DNA of 64,000 nucleotides from Clytia hemisphaerica (GCA_902728285.1 CACVBU010001377.1:726194-790193); one strand, 5' to 3'; positions 44,901 through 55,641 are shown, counted from the stretch's first letter. Program-made: numbers and translations. Notes: generated by a model from the letters alone, not told the origin.

Positions 44901-45010
44901 AAACATATCAGCGTGAAATTGCTTCACTTTTTAACGCCACTACACAGATTTCGAATTAAGATTTTTTTGTAACTACAACTTTCTGCATATTTCCATATTT
45001 TTTTTTACAG

Positions 45011-45286
45011 ATGGTTTGTGGCAATTTTCTGGTACTGATGGTAACTCCTGATGAAGCAAATTTCATTGTTGATCTGATCAAGTTCGATGACAAGGAAATC
45101 TTCCATTTCAAACGTCTAACAGCTCGAGGAGATTACACTGTATACAACCCTTTGTCTTTCGGCTTACCAAGCAAAGTATATCTGGACATGGAATGGCAAA
45201 GGTTTTACGTAATGAGTAATTACGAGTTATATTGTTATGATTTTAACGGCGAAAAGATCTTCGACGGTAGCATTCGCAATTACGAA
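45011..45286 (+). CDS. SOCS-box-like gene, exon 3
   Basis: Acceptor TTTTTTTTACAG, donor GTAAGA, 92 codons, phase 0 to 0. Encodes MVCGNFLVLMVTPDEANFIV, then KFDDKEIFHFKRLTARGDYT and DMEWQRFYVMSNYELYCYDF. The alternation of short hydrophobic strands with polar turns continues the pattern of exon 2, as in a beta-propeller. Confidence 0.75.
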
Positions 45287-45420
45287 GTAAGAATGATTTA
45301 TCTTATTTTCTTGTGTTTTAAAGCGATTATATTTTAGGCTAGCAATTGATGCTTTAAAACGTTTTTTGGCTTTTCGTTAAAAAAAACTGTCTGAGAACCA
45401 TTTCCACAAGGTTTAAGGGT

Positions 45421-46090
45421 CCAATGCCCAGATATACATAGCGTTGTAGTCAAGCCACGGTAGTTGAAGGAAAATAATACAACAGTAGAGTTGACCTCAG
45501 TAGTAGACCACAGTTCGGTACCGGTAAATTGTTCAATCAGAACAAAACAACTGACGAGACGAGGATAGTTCTCATAAAGATAGTTATTACTTTGCTTCGG
45601 TGAAGGAAAGAGTAGATTCATCTATTGCTTTATAAAAGATATATGTGGTCGAATATCGCCAAAACAGCACTAATCCTCATAACGGCTTACCGTCTTAGAC
45701 GTTAAATACACCCAAAATCTTAGAAAAAACAGAAAGTCATTAACCAGAGCGCGGGGGTCCTGATTACCAATGCTTCCTTTTGACCTTAAAATGGTCAATG
45801 AAGGAGCCAATGACCAAACATGTGACGTCATTTGAAACTTTTTGGAAAGGCGTGAAAATCGCAGATGTCTTTTATAGAACACTGAACTAGATAGAGCTTC
45901 TCTGTCCCTGGCTGAAGCAATATAATACAACCTCTCAGTAGACCAAAGTTTGGTACCGGCAATTTTTTCAATAAAGATCATTCTCTCGTCTCATCGTTTC
46001 CCGTCTCGTCAGTTGTTTTGTTCTGATTGAACAAATAGCCGGTACCGAAATGCGGTCTAACACTGTAGTGTGCTTTACTCTTTCATTATC
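45421..46090. repeat. Inverted repeat pair in intron 3
   Basis: TTGTTCAATCAGAACAAAAC followed by AACTGACGAGACGAGG (about 45530-45566) is mirrored at 46000-46032 (CCGTCTCGTCAGTTGTTTTG, TTCTGATTGAACAA). Both arms are linked to GGTACCGG and GTAGACCA phrases. A related fragment lies at 53515-53590. Confidence 0.6.
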
Positions 46091-46140
46091 TTGCTTAAAC
46101 TGGTTAACTTGAGAAAAAACAGAGTGGAACTGTTGTATCT

Positions 46141-47204
46141 GGTGTTTTATCCGAGATATCAGAATGTCAGTTACTACTGGGGGTGACAATTGTTATAGCA
46201 GTTTAAATTTGATGCCCTTATGGAAGGGAAGAAAGCCACTGATCCAAATTTTGCATTAGGTTGACAGGTGTTTTTAGGTTAGGTGTTTTATCCGAGATTT
46301 CAGAATGTCAGTTACTACTGGCGGGAATGACAAATGTTATAGCAGTTTACATTTGATGCCCTTATGGAAGGGAAGAAAGCCACTGATCCAATTTTTGCAT
46401 TAGGATGACAGGTGTTTTTAGCTTAGGTGCTTCATCCAAGATTTCAGAATGTCAGTTACTACTGGCGGGAATGACAAATGTTATAGCAGTTTAAATTTGA
46501 TGCCCTTATGGAAGGGAAGAAAGCCACTGATCCAATTTTTGCATTAGGTTGACAGGTGTTTTTAGGTTAGGTGCTTTATCCAAGATTTCAGAATGTCAGT
46601 TACTACTGGCGGGAATGACAAATGTTATAGCAGTTTAAATTTGATGCCCTTATGAAAGGGAAGAAAGCCACTGATCCAATTTTTGCATTAGGTTGACAGG
46701 TGTTTTTAGGTTAGGTGCTTTATCCAAGATTTCAGAATGTCAGTTACTACTGGCGGGAATGACAAATGTTATAGCAGTTTAAATTTGATGCCCTTATGGA
46801 AGGGAAGAAAGCCACTGATCCAATTTTTGCATTAGGTTGACAGGTGTTTTTAGGTTAGGTGCTTTATCCAAGATTTCAGAATGTCAGTTACTACTGGCGG
46901 GAATGACAAATGTTATAGCAGTTTACATTTGATGCCCTTATGAAAGGGAAGAAAGCCACTGATCCAATTTTTGCATTAGGTTGACAGGTGTTTTAGGTTA
47001 TAGGTGTTTTATCCGAGATTTCAGAATTTCAGTTACTACTGGGGATGACAAATTGTTATAGCAGTTTAAATTTGATGCCCTTATGGAAGGGAAGAAAGCC
47101 ACTGATCCAATTTTTGCATTAGGTTGACAGGTGTTTTTAGGTTAGGTGTTTTATCCGAGATTTCAGAATTTCAGTTACTACTGGGGATGACAATTGTTAT
47201 AGCA
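46141..47204 (+). repeat. Tandem array of about 144-bp units derived from the 3' end of intron 3
   Basis: Unit starts at 46141, 46282, 46426, 46570, 46714, 46858, 47003 and 47145 (periods 141-145 bp). Each unit has CAGAATGTCAGTTACTACTGG, GATGCCCTTATGGAAGGG and TTTTTGCATTAGGTTGACA. The last segment of the same unit reappears at 48204-48275 immediately before exon 4, where TTTTTGCATTAG is the splice acceptor. So each unit carries a copy of the acceptor. Confidence 0.95.
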
Positions 47205-48202
47205 CTGGGATCCCCACTCCTCCTAAAATTCCTAAAAATCCTACAATAAGTCAAAACTCCTATAATCCTCCTAAAACTCAACAAATTCTCCTAAATTCCT
47301 AAAATCTGAAAACTTTATCAAGCACGATGGTAGCTGATTATGTTTGTATATTTGTATAATCAGACAAGAAACTAAGATTTTTTTCTCATCAAAGTCAAAA
47401 CAAGCTGGGAGTAGTAAGCTACCTGACCTTGTAACAACATGTTTAAAATATATTTTTGCACTGAAATATTTGGAACAAAAGCCTATGTTTATTGAAAGAG
47501 TGCAGACTTTATTCAACAAAGAAGGCTCAAATGTTTAAGAGCAAGGTTTGGTGGTTTGCGCCCTCATCTGTGAATTTTTCACTTGAGCACCCCCCTGAAC
47601 TTAGGGGGGGCTAAACCATTTTTGCTTGATTGGGGGCTGTATTTAAAAAAAAAATACTGGGGCTAGCTTGCTAGGGGGCTGAGTGTTAAGTAGTAGAACT
47701 GGGGTCAGAGCTGATAGGTTACAAATATTTTAATTTATGCTAAAAATCTATGTTGTGGGGAAGGTTTTGACCCCTCTTAGAAAAAATTTTTGCCTGCGGT
47801 GCAATAAATTTATTAAGAATTTGCATATAAGATTTCTATGATATTTTGTTTTGTGAAAGTGGAGGCTAAGTTTTAAGAGTTTTTCTGGGGCCTTTTTCCT
47901 TAGTCTCCCCCCTGAAAAATGCTGGGGGCTGGACCCCTCTGCACACTACTATGACATAGGCTTTGTTAGAACGAATAATATGATAAGTAAAGTAATTTTA
48001 TTTCAGTCTTCCTGTGGGTGATTTTTTTTTCGGCAGAACATCTTTCTAATGGCTGACTTCAGGTCGATTTTAGAAATTTATTTCTTAAATTTTCCTAAAA
48101 TGCTCCTAAAAAATTGAAATTCTTCTAAAACTCTCCTAAAATTTGGCCAAAATCCTCCTAAAATTTGTCCCAAAATTAAAATAGTCAGGCGTGGGATCCC
48201 TG
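47205..48202. mobile_element. hAT-like insertion splitting the last tandem unit
   Basis: CTGGGATCCCCACTCCTCCT at the left and, inverted, CAGGGATCCCACGCCTGAC at the right. CTCCTAAAATT phrases line both ends. The host repeat resumes exactly at 48203 with TAAGCAGTTTAAATT, against TATAGCAGTTTAAATT in intact units, consistent with an imperfect target duplication of TATAGCA. A second C/G-run repeat is nested at about 47560-47960. An internal 64-codon frame (47344-47538) was not recognised. Confidence 0.7.
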
Positions 48203-48267
48203 TAAGCAGTTTAAATTCGATGCCCTTATGGAAGGGAAGAAACCCACTGATTCAATTTTTGCATTAG

Positions 48268-48825
48268 GTTGACAAAATGGTTATTGAGAAGACGATGCAA
48301 GTTTCGAACAGAGTCTTCATCACCGCCATTTCCCCACCCCAATTTCCCATGGATACAATTAGACTGATCGAGATCACCCGAAACGAAATAAAACTTGGCG
48401 ATTGCATTAAGCTTTCAAGCAGCAAGTATAACTTCATGCATAAATATATTTGGGTCCAGAGATATCTCGGTAAACAATATTTCTGTTGGCTTGAAGCTCG
48501 ACCAAATACCAATTGTTTCTTCAGCGTTAATGCGTATGATTTGCAAACGGGTGGAGAAGCAGTTTTATACAAATTTGAAGAACCATTTTATGGAGATTGT
48601 TATTTGAATTGGAATATGAGAGAATTGGCATTAGTTACAGAATTGGATGATGAAGAGAGAATCAAACGTCTTTGTGTTGAAAGAATTCCCTTCTTTATGA
48701 ACTCGGAGTCGAATTGTTGTTCTCTCAAAGAACAAGCACGTTTTGTTTGCTTGAATAATTTCCATGAAGGTTATCTGTGTCAAAAACTTCCGAAAGATCT
48801 TTTACGATTTCTTGACATATTGTAG
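48268..48825 (+). CDS. SOCS-box-like gene, exon 4 with candidate SOCS box
   Basis: Acceptor TTTTTGCATTAG, phase 0, 185 codons to TAG at 48823-48825. It completes a 464-residue protein. The C-terminal 34 residues read SLKEQARFVCLNNF, then KLPKDLLRFLDIL. This fits a SOCS box: a BC-box S-L-x-x-x-A-R (Elongin B/C binding) followed by L-P-x-x-L-x-x-F-L (Cul5 box). SOCS-box proteins are substrate adaptors of Cullin-5 ubiquitin ligases. The preceding residues give strands such as HKYIWVQRYLGKQYFCWLEA and LYKFEEPFYGDCYLNW. The substrate domain is unidentified. A polyadenylation signal lies 50 nt after the stop. Confidence 0.75.
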   Translation, partial: VDKMVIEKTMQVSNRVFITAISPPQFPMDTIRLIEITRNEIKLGDCIKLSSSKYNFMHKYIWVQRYLGKQYFCWLEARPNTNCFFSVNAYDLQTGGEAVLYKFEEPFYGDCYLNWNMRELALVTELDDEERIKRLCVERIPFFMNSESNCCSLKEQARFVCLNNFHEGYLCQKLPKDLLRFLDIL

Positions 48826-48874
48826 TAATTTGTGGTTATCCCTATAGCTTTTCATACAGGATACAGGAGGTTGG

Positions 48875-48880
48875 AATAAA
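48875..48880 (+). promoter_or_regulatory. Polyadenylation signal AATAAA of the SOCS-box-like gene
   Basis: Canonical AATAAA 50 nt after the stop codon at 48825, in the expected orientation. No experimental support. Confidence 0.5.
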
Positions 48881-49564
48881 TCCTACCCGGGCACCATGCC
48901 ACGATAGAACAGAAGACTATGGAAAATTAAAAAGCATCTTTCGAAACGTTCACTCATTGATTTTAATTTTGCATCATCTGAGGTAATTCACTCCAAACAT
49001 TTTTGACGACGTCATGCATCTTCACACTTACCATTTTTTGTACATGTAATTACTTTTTTAGAGCTTACATTTTTATAAGATAATGATAATGATTTTTTTA
49101 GCCCTGGGTGACTCAAAATATATTGTCTACATACGTTCTATGTGCTAAAAATACATTCTGTCCTAAGCTACGGAAGAAGACGCACGGCACTTTGAACATC
49201 GTCCGACTCACGCTGATTTTCGTCGGGCTTAGACAGTGAGACTTTTTAATTGAAAAATAATCTTAAGGGGAGACTAAACACTCAAGGTTTTTTTAGTTAC
49301 GAAACCTTTTAGTAGGGGGAAATTTGTTCGTTTTTTGAGGTCGCTCGATTTTTTTAGTCAAAGCACTTGTTATACATTTTCGGAAAGCTAAGGGGTAGGG
49401 GAATCAAAATAACTTGGGTGCCAATTTTTTTTCGGACACTTTGGTGTGATTTTCGGACAAATGCGACGGTTTCAGGCAAAAATCATAGGGTGAAAAATTA
49501 ATGAAAATTTTAGCTTGAGAAAATGGAAACCTGTGGTATATTTTTGGAAAGCTCTCAAAAAATA
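48881..49564. other. intergenic, between the SOCS-box-like gene and ZSWIM7
   Basis: AT-rich, no gene seen. It is the upstream region of ZSWIM7, together with the hairpin at 49565. Confidence 0.4.
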
Positions 49565-49742
49565 AAGATTAGTGATATATTGCGAGTATAAGTGATTTCA
49601 GTACCTAACTCGAGATATTGATCCTTAAATTCGTGTCTTTCAGCCAGAAACAGCTGTTTTGTCCAGTTTTTGCGCTTTCGGAAGCTCAATATCTCGAGTT
49701 AGGTACTGAAATCACTTATACTCGCAATATATCACTAATCTT
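49565..49742. repeat. 57-bp perfect inverted repeat upstream of ZSWIM7
   Basis: Arms 49565-49621 and 49686-49742 are exact reverse complements over 57 bp (left arm begins AAGATTAGTGATATATTGCG), with a 64-nt spacer. It ends 80 bp before the ZSWIM7 ATG and so probably lies in its promoter or 5' UTR. It may be a recent MITE. Confidence 0.95.
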
Positions 49743-49821
49743 AATGTAAAATCCACTCTGCTTTTTCCGGACTAACTGTATTTCTTATGAAATAGATCAA
49801 AATAAATATTAAATGAACTAA

Positions 49822-50013
49822 ATGACGAAACAATTCGAAACTGTCTGTGCTCATCTTCTGCATCAATGCAAAAATGCTGACGTCATCAGTGACGAATTAA
49901 TTGTAGCACTACATAATGTTTTTCAATCTAATATGGTGGTTGAAGCAGCGAAATTAGTAGATGAAAAGAAGATTCAATCCTTGATGTCGGAATCTGGACG
50001 CCATATATTCAAG
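49822..50013 (+). CDS. ZSWIM7: ZSWIM7 exon 1
   Basis: ATG 49822, 64 codons, donor GTATAA, phase 0. It encodes the helical N-terminal part of the SWIM-domain protein ZSWIM7 (SWS1), a subunit of the Shu-type complex that promotes RAD51 filament assembly in homologous recombination. The tail SESGRHIFKV matches the family's S-x-S-G-R-x-x-Y/F-x-V segment just before the zinc domain. The start is chosen because it gives near-family length (131 residues in total against about 140 in human). Confidence 0.85.
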
Positions 50014-50326
50014 GTATAATCATACACTCCAATCATACCTATCTCTTCATTATAATGCTTCGATTCTAAGTCTGCATCGAAAATTGAACACAGGGGTTCT
50101 AAATCTTTTTGTTTTTAGGTAAAATTGATACTTCTAAACAACGATATACTGTAAACAGAGAGCGTGGGGGGGGGTAGCAAGAAATATTTAAACGTATAAT
50201 TCCTCACAAGGTTAATGAAATCCATTCAATGAGGATTGTTGGTAAGAAGAAAACATACACGTGTCATTATTCTATAAACTGGAAAGTAGATGTTGACAAA
50301 CTAAGTAAATTTCACTTTATGAGGCC

Positions 50327-50521
50327 CTCCAGCGGACCTTCATTACACTCAATCACGCAAATTTTTTCCCAAATTCACGCATTCGCGCAATGTTTTTTCG
50401 CAATTCACGCAATTCTTGTTCACGCAAAGCTTTCCAATTCACCCATTCACGCAATGTTTTATTAATTTTCACGCATCCAAGTGAAAAAGCCTATTCATGC
50501 ATTCACGCAAACCGCTGGGGG
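50327..50521. mobile_element. CCAGCGG/CCGCTGG element in the ZSWIM7 intron
   Basis: Ends CCTCCAGCGG and CCGCTGGGGG are inverted. The interior repeats ATTCACGCA. The related copy at 63030-63272 has the same ends and GCGTGATGGCGTGAT interior in the opposite sense. Confidence 0.7.
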
Positions 50522-50618
50522 CCCCCTTTATGACATAATAGTAAGCCAGAAACATGAAAAATATACTACCTTGATATCAAGTCCAAACTTTCCAATGATT
50601 CTTTCGTCCTTTTTTCAG

Positions 50619-50822
50619 GTGAAAGGTAGCAATGAGAAATGGTACATGGTTTCATCTTCGAGTTTTTATTGCAGTTGTCCATCATTTACTTTTCAATTTC
50701 TCAAAAAGAAATCTTCATACCTATGCAAACACGTGCTTGCAACGTTTTTATACAAAAGAGATGTGACCACAGTTACGAATGAAGAATTGACTCTTTTTCT
50801 AATGTCATGTTTTGATTCTTGA
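50619..50822 (+). CDS. ZSWIM7: ZSWIM7 exon 2 with SWIM zinc finger
   Basis: Acceptor CCTTTTTTCAG, phase 0, 67 codons to TGA at 50820. It holds the SWIM signature C-x-C-x(n)-C-x-H: FYCSCPSFTFQFL then SSYLCKHVLATFLY. All four zinc ligands are present. Spacing and the preceding GSNEKWYMVSSSS line up with ZSWIM7 throughout, so with exon 1 this is a complete two-exon gene. The next AATAAA in sense lies at about 51475. Phase and continuity at the junction (FKV-KGS) agree with the family. Confidence 0.93.
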   Translation: MKGSNEKWYMVSSSSFYCSCPSFTFQFLKKKSSYLCKHVLATFLYKRDVTTVTNEELTLFLMSCFDS

Positions 50823-50837
50823 TGTTCTTTATATCAT

Positions 50838-51036
50838 AAATGTTTTTTATAAGAACTTTCAAAGGCCTTCAGATGTTCTTTAGTTTTTGAGTTTTAGGTC
50901 TGAAAATGGTTTTATAAATGTTCTTAATTTGACCATTTTGTGAGTGCTTTTGTGTAATTTCCTGAAAAATTGAATCTTTTTCCGAGTCCTTGAAAATTTA
51001 TTTTCTTATATGGTTTGTTCTTATAAAGAAACGTGT
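50838..51036. mobile_element. TTATAAGAAC MITE after ZSWIM7
   Basis: TGTTTTTTATAAGAAC at the left and GTTCTTATAAAGAAACGTG at the right are inverted. The interior repeats ATGTTCTT and TTTTGAG. It starts 16 bp after the ZSWIM7 stop and so probably lies in its 3' UTR. Confidence 0.65.
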
Positions 51037-51698
51037 ACTCTTTTAATCTAGGTCTAAAAGGGTTCCGAAAATTGAAAAGATATTAGTCAAAATATTAAAA
51101 TTTTGTCGGGTTTCCGCAAAATCAACAGAAGTTTACCCAAAGAACAATCAAGGTTAGAAGCCTTATTTTACACTGTACTGAAAATATTCTTGTGCTAAGG
51201 CAAATCTGTAGTATAATTAGCCTAATGGTTGTATTTATTATTGAAAAAAGAGATGTAATTATTTTTAACTACACAAATATACTTGTAAATAATTGTTTAA
51301 ATTTGTTAAACATAAATAATGAGAAATTGGGAAAAGCATACTATAGTACAGCAATTCAAATAAGTTTTTTTGTCGTGTTGAACTTCGGTGAAACAGCACT
51401 GGATCTGTCTAAAATGTCTACTTATTTATTTTTGTTTTTTAGCTCAAAAACAAAAATGATAAAAAATACTTGATAAATAAAAATCCAACCAAAAAATGTG
51501 AACTCTGCAAGAATGATTGACCAAAGTGAAGGATGGGACTTATTGACCAGATCGAGGTAGCTATTCATTTTTGTTGCTTTATTATGGACGTTTTCCCTTT
51601 ATTTCCGAAGAACCTCTTAAATTTTGACGAAGCGAAGGTATATGTTTTTCTTATAAGAACAAACTATATAAGAATATAAGGATTCCATGGCAAAAATG

Positions 51699-52678
51699 TT
51701 AAGGGCTCTGACCATAGTGAATTTTTCATAATTGCCGTGTTTAAAATGTATTTTCTGACTGATGTAACCAACAAAACTATGGCATGTTATACATTTTTTG
51801 TTAGACAAACTATTCCTGAATCTGAAAATTCAAAAATTGCATTGAAAAAATTTGATGAAGAAGAAAATGAAGACTTTTGCGAGGAAGCGTATTTCAACTT
51901 TGAAGAGCTTAGTTTCGGCGAAGAAAAAACATTTTGAAAAATTTTTCGCAGTAGATGGTGTATCTTTTACAGAACAATAAAAATTTTTGCGGAAAATTTT
52001 TGTAAATGCTTCTTTGTCTCGAAATCTTCGAAATAGTGGTTTTTCATCAATTTTTCATCTGGATTTTGCTTAAATAAACAGTCATAACTTTTGACACATC
52101 TTTTTAGAAAAATTTTCCGCAAAATTTAAAATAGTTCAATTCTTTGCGGACAGTGTAAAGAAATTTTGAAACAAAAAGGTTAATTACCCATTGAAACTTA
52201 GCTATTTAAAAATAAATGACATGATTCTTCAATTGTGCAAAAGGTTTTAACAATTTTAGATTTAAACTATAATTATTCTTAATGACATCATTGCATAAAT
52301 TAATTAATTTTATGATCATGAAAGTAATAAATGATTCATTGCTATTATGGGAATTTACTTTTATTAATGGTGAACACTGTTTAACTTTGAAATACAATGT
52401 GTAAGCGATGAGCTATTTACAATAACATTTTGCGTCTTGGCTTGGCTTGGCTTGTAATTATTCTGCCGTAATTAGCTTGATGCATACTTTATAGAAAGTT
52501 TTGATTTTAAAAGATGAGGTTTTAGATACACAAAGTTTGATACTAAATATCTGACGAAGGAATTAATATTTCACAATTCTGTAAACGCAGTTTTTTGCTA
52601 GTTCCTAAAAGGAACCTTCAGCCAAAATATCGACATTAAACTGAAATACTGATTTTTGACTATGGTCAGAGCCCTTAA
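51699..52678. mobile_element. piggyBac-like non-autonomous element, TTAA target
   Basis: TTAA at 51699-51702 and 52675-52678 flanks inverted ends GGGCTCTGACCATAGT. TTAA duplication with G-run/C-run ends is the piggyBac signature. A 66-codon acidic frame (51737-51937) lies at the left but no DDD transposase core is present. Confidence 0.8.
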
Positions 52679-53807
52679 ATCAAAATCTGAGGGTTCAATC
52701 AACTTTCACCTTTTACCAAAATCAAAATATAACTCGATTTTTTAATTTTGATTATGTCATCACACCTAATATGCCCAAAGATTATCTAATTTTCAGACCA
52801 ACAAACATCATGAGGCCTCTCATCGTATTCCCTTTCAAACTCACGATATCGCAATTTGAAGTTTTTCCTTAATAATTGACGTAATTGATGACATAAAAAT
52901 TGTCAACGATTAATTCGCAAATTTTTTTTAACGTTAAAAGATAGCCCATACCAAAAGGCCAAAAACCAAAAGACCTCTCTTATCTCCACGAGAAACCTCT
53001 TTTATTTTTTTTTAATTCTGCGAAAGATTGGCACTTAAACAACTTTTTCTCCAAAACGCTAATTTCCACACTTTTCCCTTCACATTTTCACCGTCGTTAT
53101 TCTTATCAAATCGGCTACGATAGAATAGATTGTTAATTAACCCTTTAACTGCCCTTCGTATTTTTTAAGGTTCGACCTATTTGCCACAGAAAAAAAAGAA
53201 GGTTCGACCTATTTGCCAGATGTCGGCATATGCCGACATGGGCAACAGGTAGCGATTTTGACTTCATTTTCTGAATAATATATGAAGTATCAGCCAAGGA
53301 CTATAATTTTGAGTTGAACATTGTTGAATAGTTATTTTTCAACATAGAAAAGTTTTTAACTCTTTTTTCATTTCAAACCATCTAATACAAAATCTTTGTA
53401 GAAGTATTAAATTTTGCTGCAAAGAAATGGAAAGGCCTTTCCACAGCTAGCGTTATTTAACTTGAAAACTTAATAAATTAGTATCACAGATATCTTATAA
53501 CTCAGTACTACTTCGTCCCTGGCTGAAGCAAATGAATTCACGATTCTCTATAACTGGACCACATTCCGATACCGTTAATTTTACCAATAGTATGAGAAAT
53601 CTGATTTTTTGGGCGCGCGCGTCTAACATTTAACATTTACAAGCTAAGGGTAGACAATTTGTAAAGTTTCACGGTAGCTAATTTTCAGGAAACTGATTTT
53701 CGCAGGAAATCCACCCTTTAGTAAAAGTACATTAGGAAAATAAAAGTAATTGCGGTTAAACTAAATGAGCCCTAAAAGACATTTTTAAAGTTGAACAAAT
53801 TGACACA
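52679..53807. other. intergenic, 3' side of the discoidin/FN3 gene
   Basis: No exon with matching phase (phase 1) for continuation of the - strand gene was seen here. AGGTTCGACCTATTTGCCA is directly repeated at about 53170 and 53202. A fragment of the 45421 repeat family is at 53515-53590. Confidence 0.35.
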
Positions 53808-53812
53808 CTAAC

Positions 53813-53954
53813 CTTCCGGACACCCATAAAATTCCAGTTGAAGACAAGCTGGTGTTTTGAGTTCCAGCCTCAAATATTCTACGGTGAACCAGTCAGGGAT
53901 ATTGCGGTATTCGATTTCACCAAGATCACCATTGTTTGCATGGTAAGAAAATTC
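53813..53954 (-). CDS. Discoidin/FN3 gene, last recognised exon (C-terminal half of second F5/8C domain)
   Basis: Acceptor AATAG, entered at phase 0. It encodes EFSYHANNGDLGEIEYRNIP, then YLRLELKTPACLQLEFYGC, the classic end of an F5/8 type C (discoidin) domain. After PEG the frame can either use donor GTTAGT (53807-53812) or stop at TAG (53808-53810). Because discoidin domains often end proteins at this Cys, a terminal exon is quite possible. Confidence 0.8.
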
Positions 53955-54375
53955 CTATTAATGAAACAAATATTTGTGAATTAAAATTGAGTAAACAAAG
54001 TTTGGTTTGAAGTTTACTGGGATGAAAGACGGTATCAATTTATATCTAATAATTATGGCGTTTGGCATCTTGATGCGCTGGTCAACTCGGATTAAGTCTC
54101 CTTTCACGTAGGAAGTATTTAGCAAATTTCAGTTGAATTTATAGATTTTCTGTCCAACTATCTTCTTTCAGGAGATTAAGGTAGCAGGTAGGTGTATGCA
54201 TTTCGTCCTTATTAGGACTCGTCAGCACTGCGTACTGCACCTTGACTAGGCATATCGAATGCCTAACATCTCACGCCATAAAACGAATTGTGGCGCAAAC
54301 CGAAGGGAAGAGTAGAGATAACAGGTATTCCAAGTGTAACACCAAACGAGAAACACAAAATTTTTCAAGAAATAC

Positions 54376-54683
54376 CCGTTTTTCTTTAGGTTTGTCGCGA
54401 ACACTTTTCCCGATGAGCACCCAACGGTCTTCATTTCTGAAAGCATACATCATAGTGATACCATTGTTTATGTTACTCCAACTGCGAAAAGCAATTCCCT
54501 TTATTGTCATAGGTTTTCCGAATCGAGTTTCCAGGAAGCGAACTTTAATGCAGTTAGCCTCGTCTGGAAAGCGTGTGAGAAAACGTGCAGAGTCGGAATT
54601 TTTTTTGTCTGCTATCCTTGCATTCACACTGACGTCGGAGATCTGTCCATCAGATATTCCAATTGGTTGATGACACAGATCGG
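54376..54683 (-). CDS. Discoidin/FN3 gene exon: N-terminal part of second F5/8C domain
   Basis: Acceptor TTCGTTTGTTAG, donor GTATTT, phases 1 and 0, 102 full codons. DLCHQPIGISDGQISDVSVN is the standard F5/8C opening (C-x-x-P-L/I-G-x-x-x-G-x-I-x-D-x-x-I/V). WVLIGKSVRDKPKEKR precedes the intron. The joined domain of about 150 residues is complete. F5/8C domains bind carbohydrates or phospholipids at cell surfaces. Confidence 0.85.
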
Positions 54684-55281
54684 CTAACAAACGAAAAAAA
54701 GAAAGTTTTACATTTTTCTCTTCTCTCTATGTTTTCCTTATATTGTTGTTTATAGATTTTCTTTCTCACAAAATGAATTTTAAATGCAATTAAAACGTTC
54801 GATGAGAAAAAAATGCAAGAAAAAAACATTAAACTCTATTTTGTAAACATTGGCGATTCATTTAAGAGTGTGACGACTAATTGCTCTCTACAAAAAGCAA
54901 TTAACGATTAATTGCTCTCTTTGAAGGCGTGCCAAATGAGGAAAAATAACCCATCGTGCGATTATGATTTATATATATCAATGGAAGCTCGAACCTCTAT
55001 AAATCGAACAAATGTGCCCTGATGCTAGTGCGAGTTTCTTTACTGCGACGGACACGGTTAGCGATTGTAAATCAGCCCTTTTACCATCCTCAATTCTACA
55101 GGCTATTCCCAATCACTAACCGAGCTTCCATTGTTTTCATTTACCAGAACTGATTGAAATTATGGACCACTATTAAGCGTGGTACAGTAGGTAGGTACAG
55201 TAGTAGTACTCTTTGCACTTAAGAATGACATTATCAAATCTTTTCCCCCTTTATTTTGTAGAGGTATTTTTCAGGCTTCGA

Positions 55282-55578
55282 TACTGTACTGTACTCGATG
55301 ACCTTATATATTCACTGGACAAAGCTATATCCACCATCTTTGATCAAAATTTTTGAAAATACCGCAACGTACCACAAGCCATTGCAATGCCAGAAATAAA
55401 CATTTAACGGCGCTACAGCATCATATTCCAGGAAAAACAGCTCTAGCACTTTCGGTGCATTTACACTGCTATCGAGTAGTGCTACCATTTTTAAAAAAAC
55501 TCTGATCAAAGATTTTGCTTTGACGGGATTGAGAAGCTTTGTCCAGGGTATATAAAGGTCAGTGACTGTACTGTACTG
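55282..55578. mobile_element. MITE with GTACTGTAC ends in an intron
   Basis: TACTGTACTGTACTCGATGACC and, inverted, ACAGTACAGTCACTGACC form the ends, then TATATA and CTGGACAAAGCT arms. The hydrophobic - strand frame within (55312-55509) belongs to this element. Confidence 0.7.
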
Positions 55579-55641
55579 TTCAATACAAACTATGAGAAAT
55601 ACAGTAACAAACGCATAAGGACGAGCAAAAGTCTTACTTAC

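Noticed and set aside
44358..44927. Long - strand frames of NERTNERT residues (189 and 162 codons)
   Set aside because: They are translations of the (CGTT)n microsatellite, which has no stop codons in these frames.
55312..55509. Hydrophobic 65-codon - strand frame as a transmembrane exon
   Set aside because: It lies inside a MITE with clear inverted ends, and neighbouring exons join without it.
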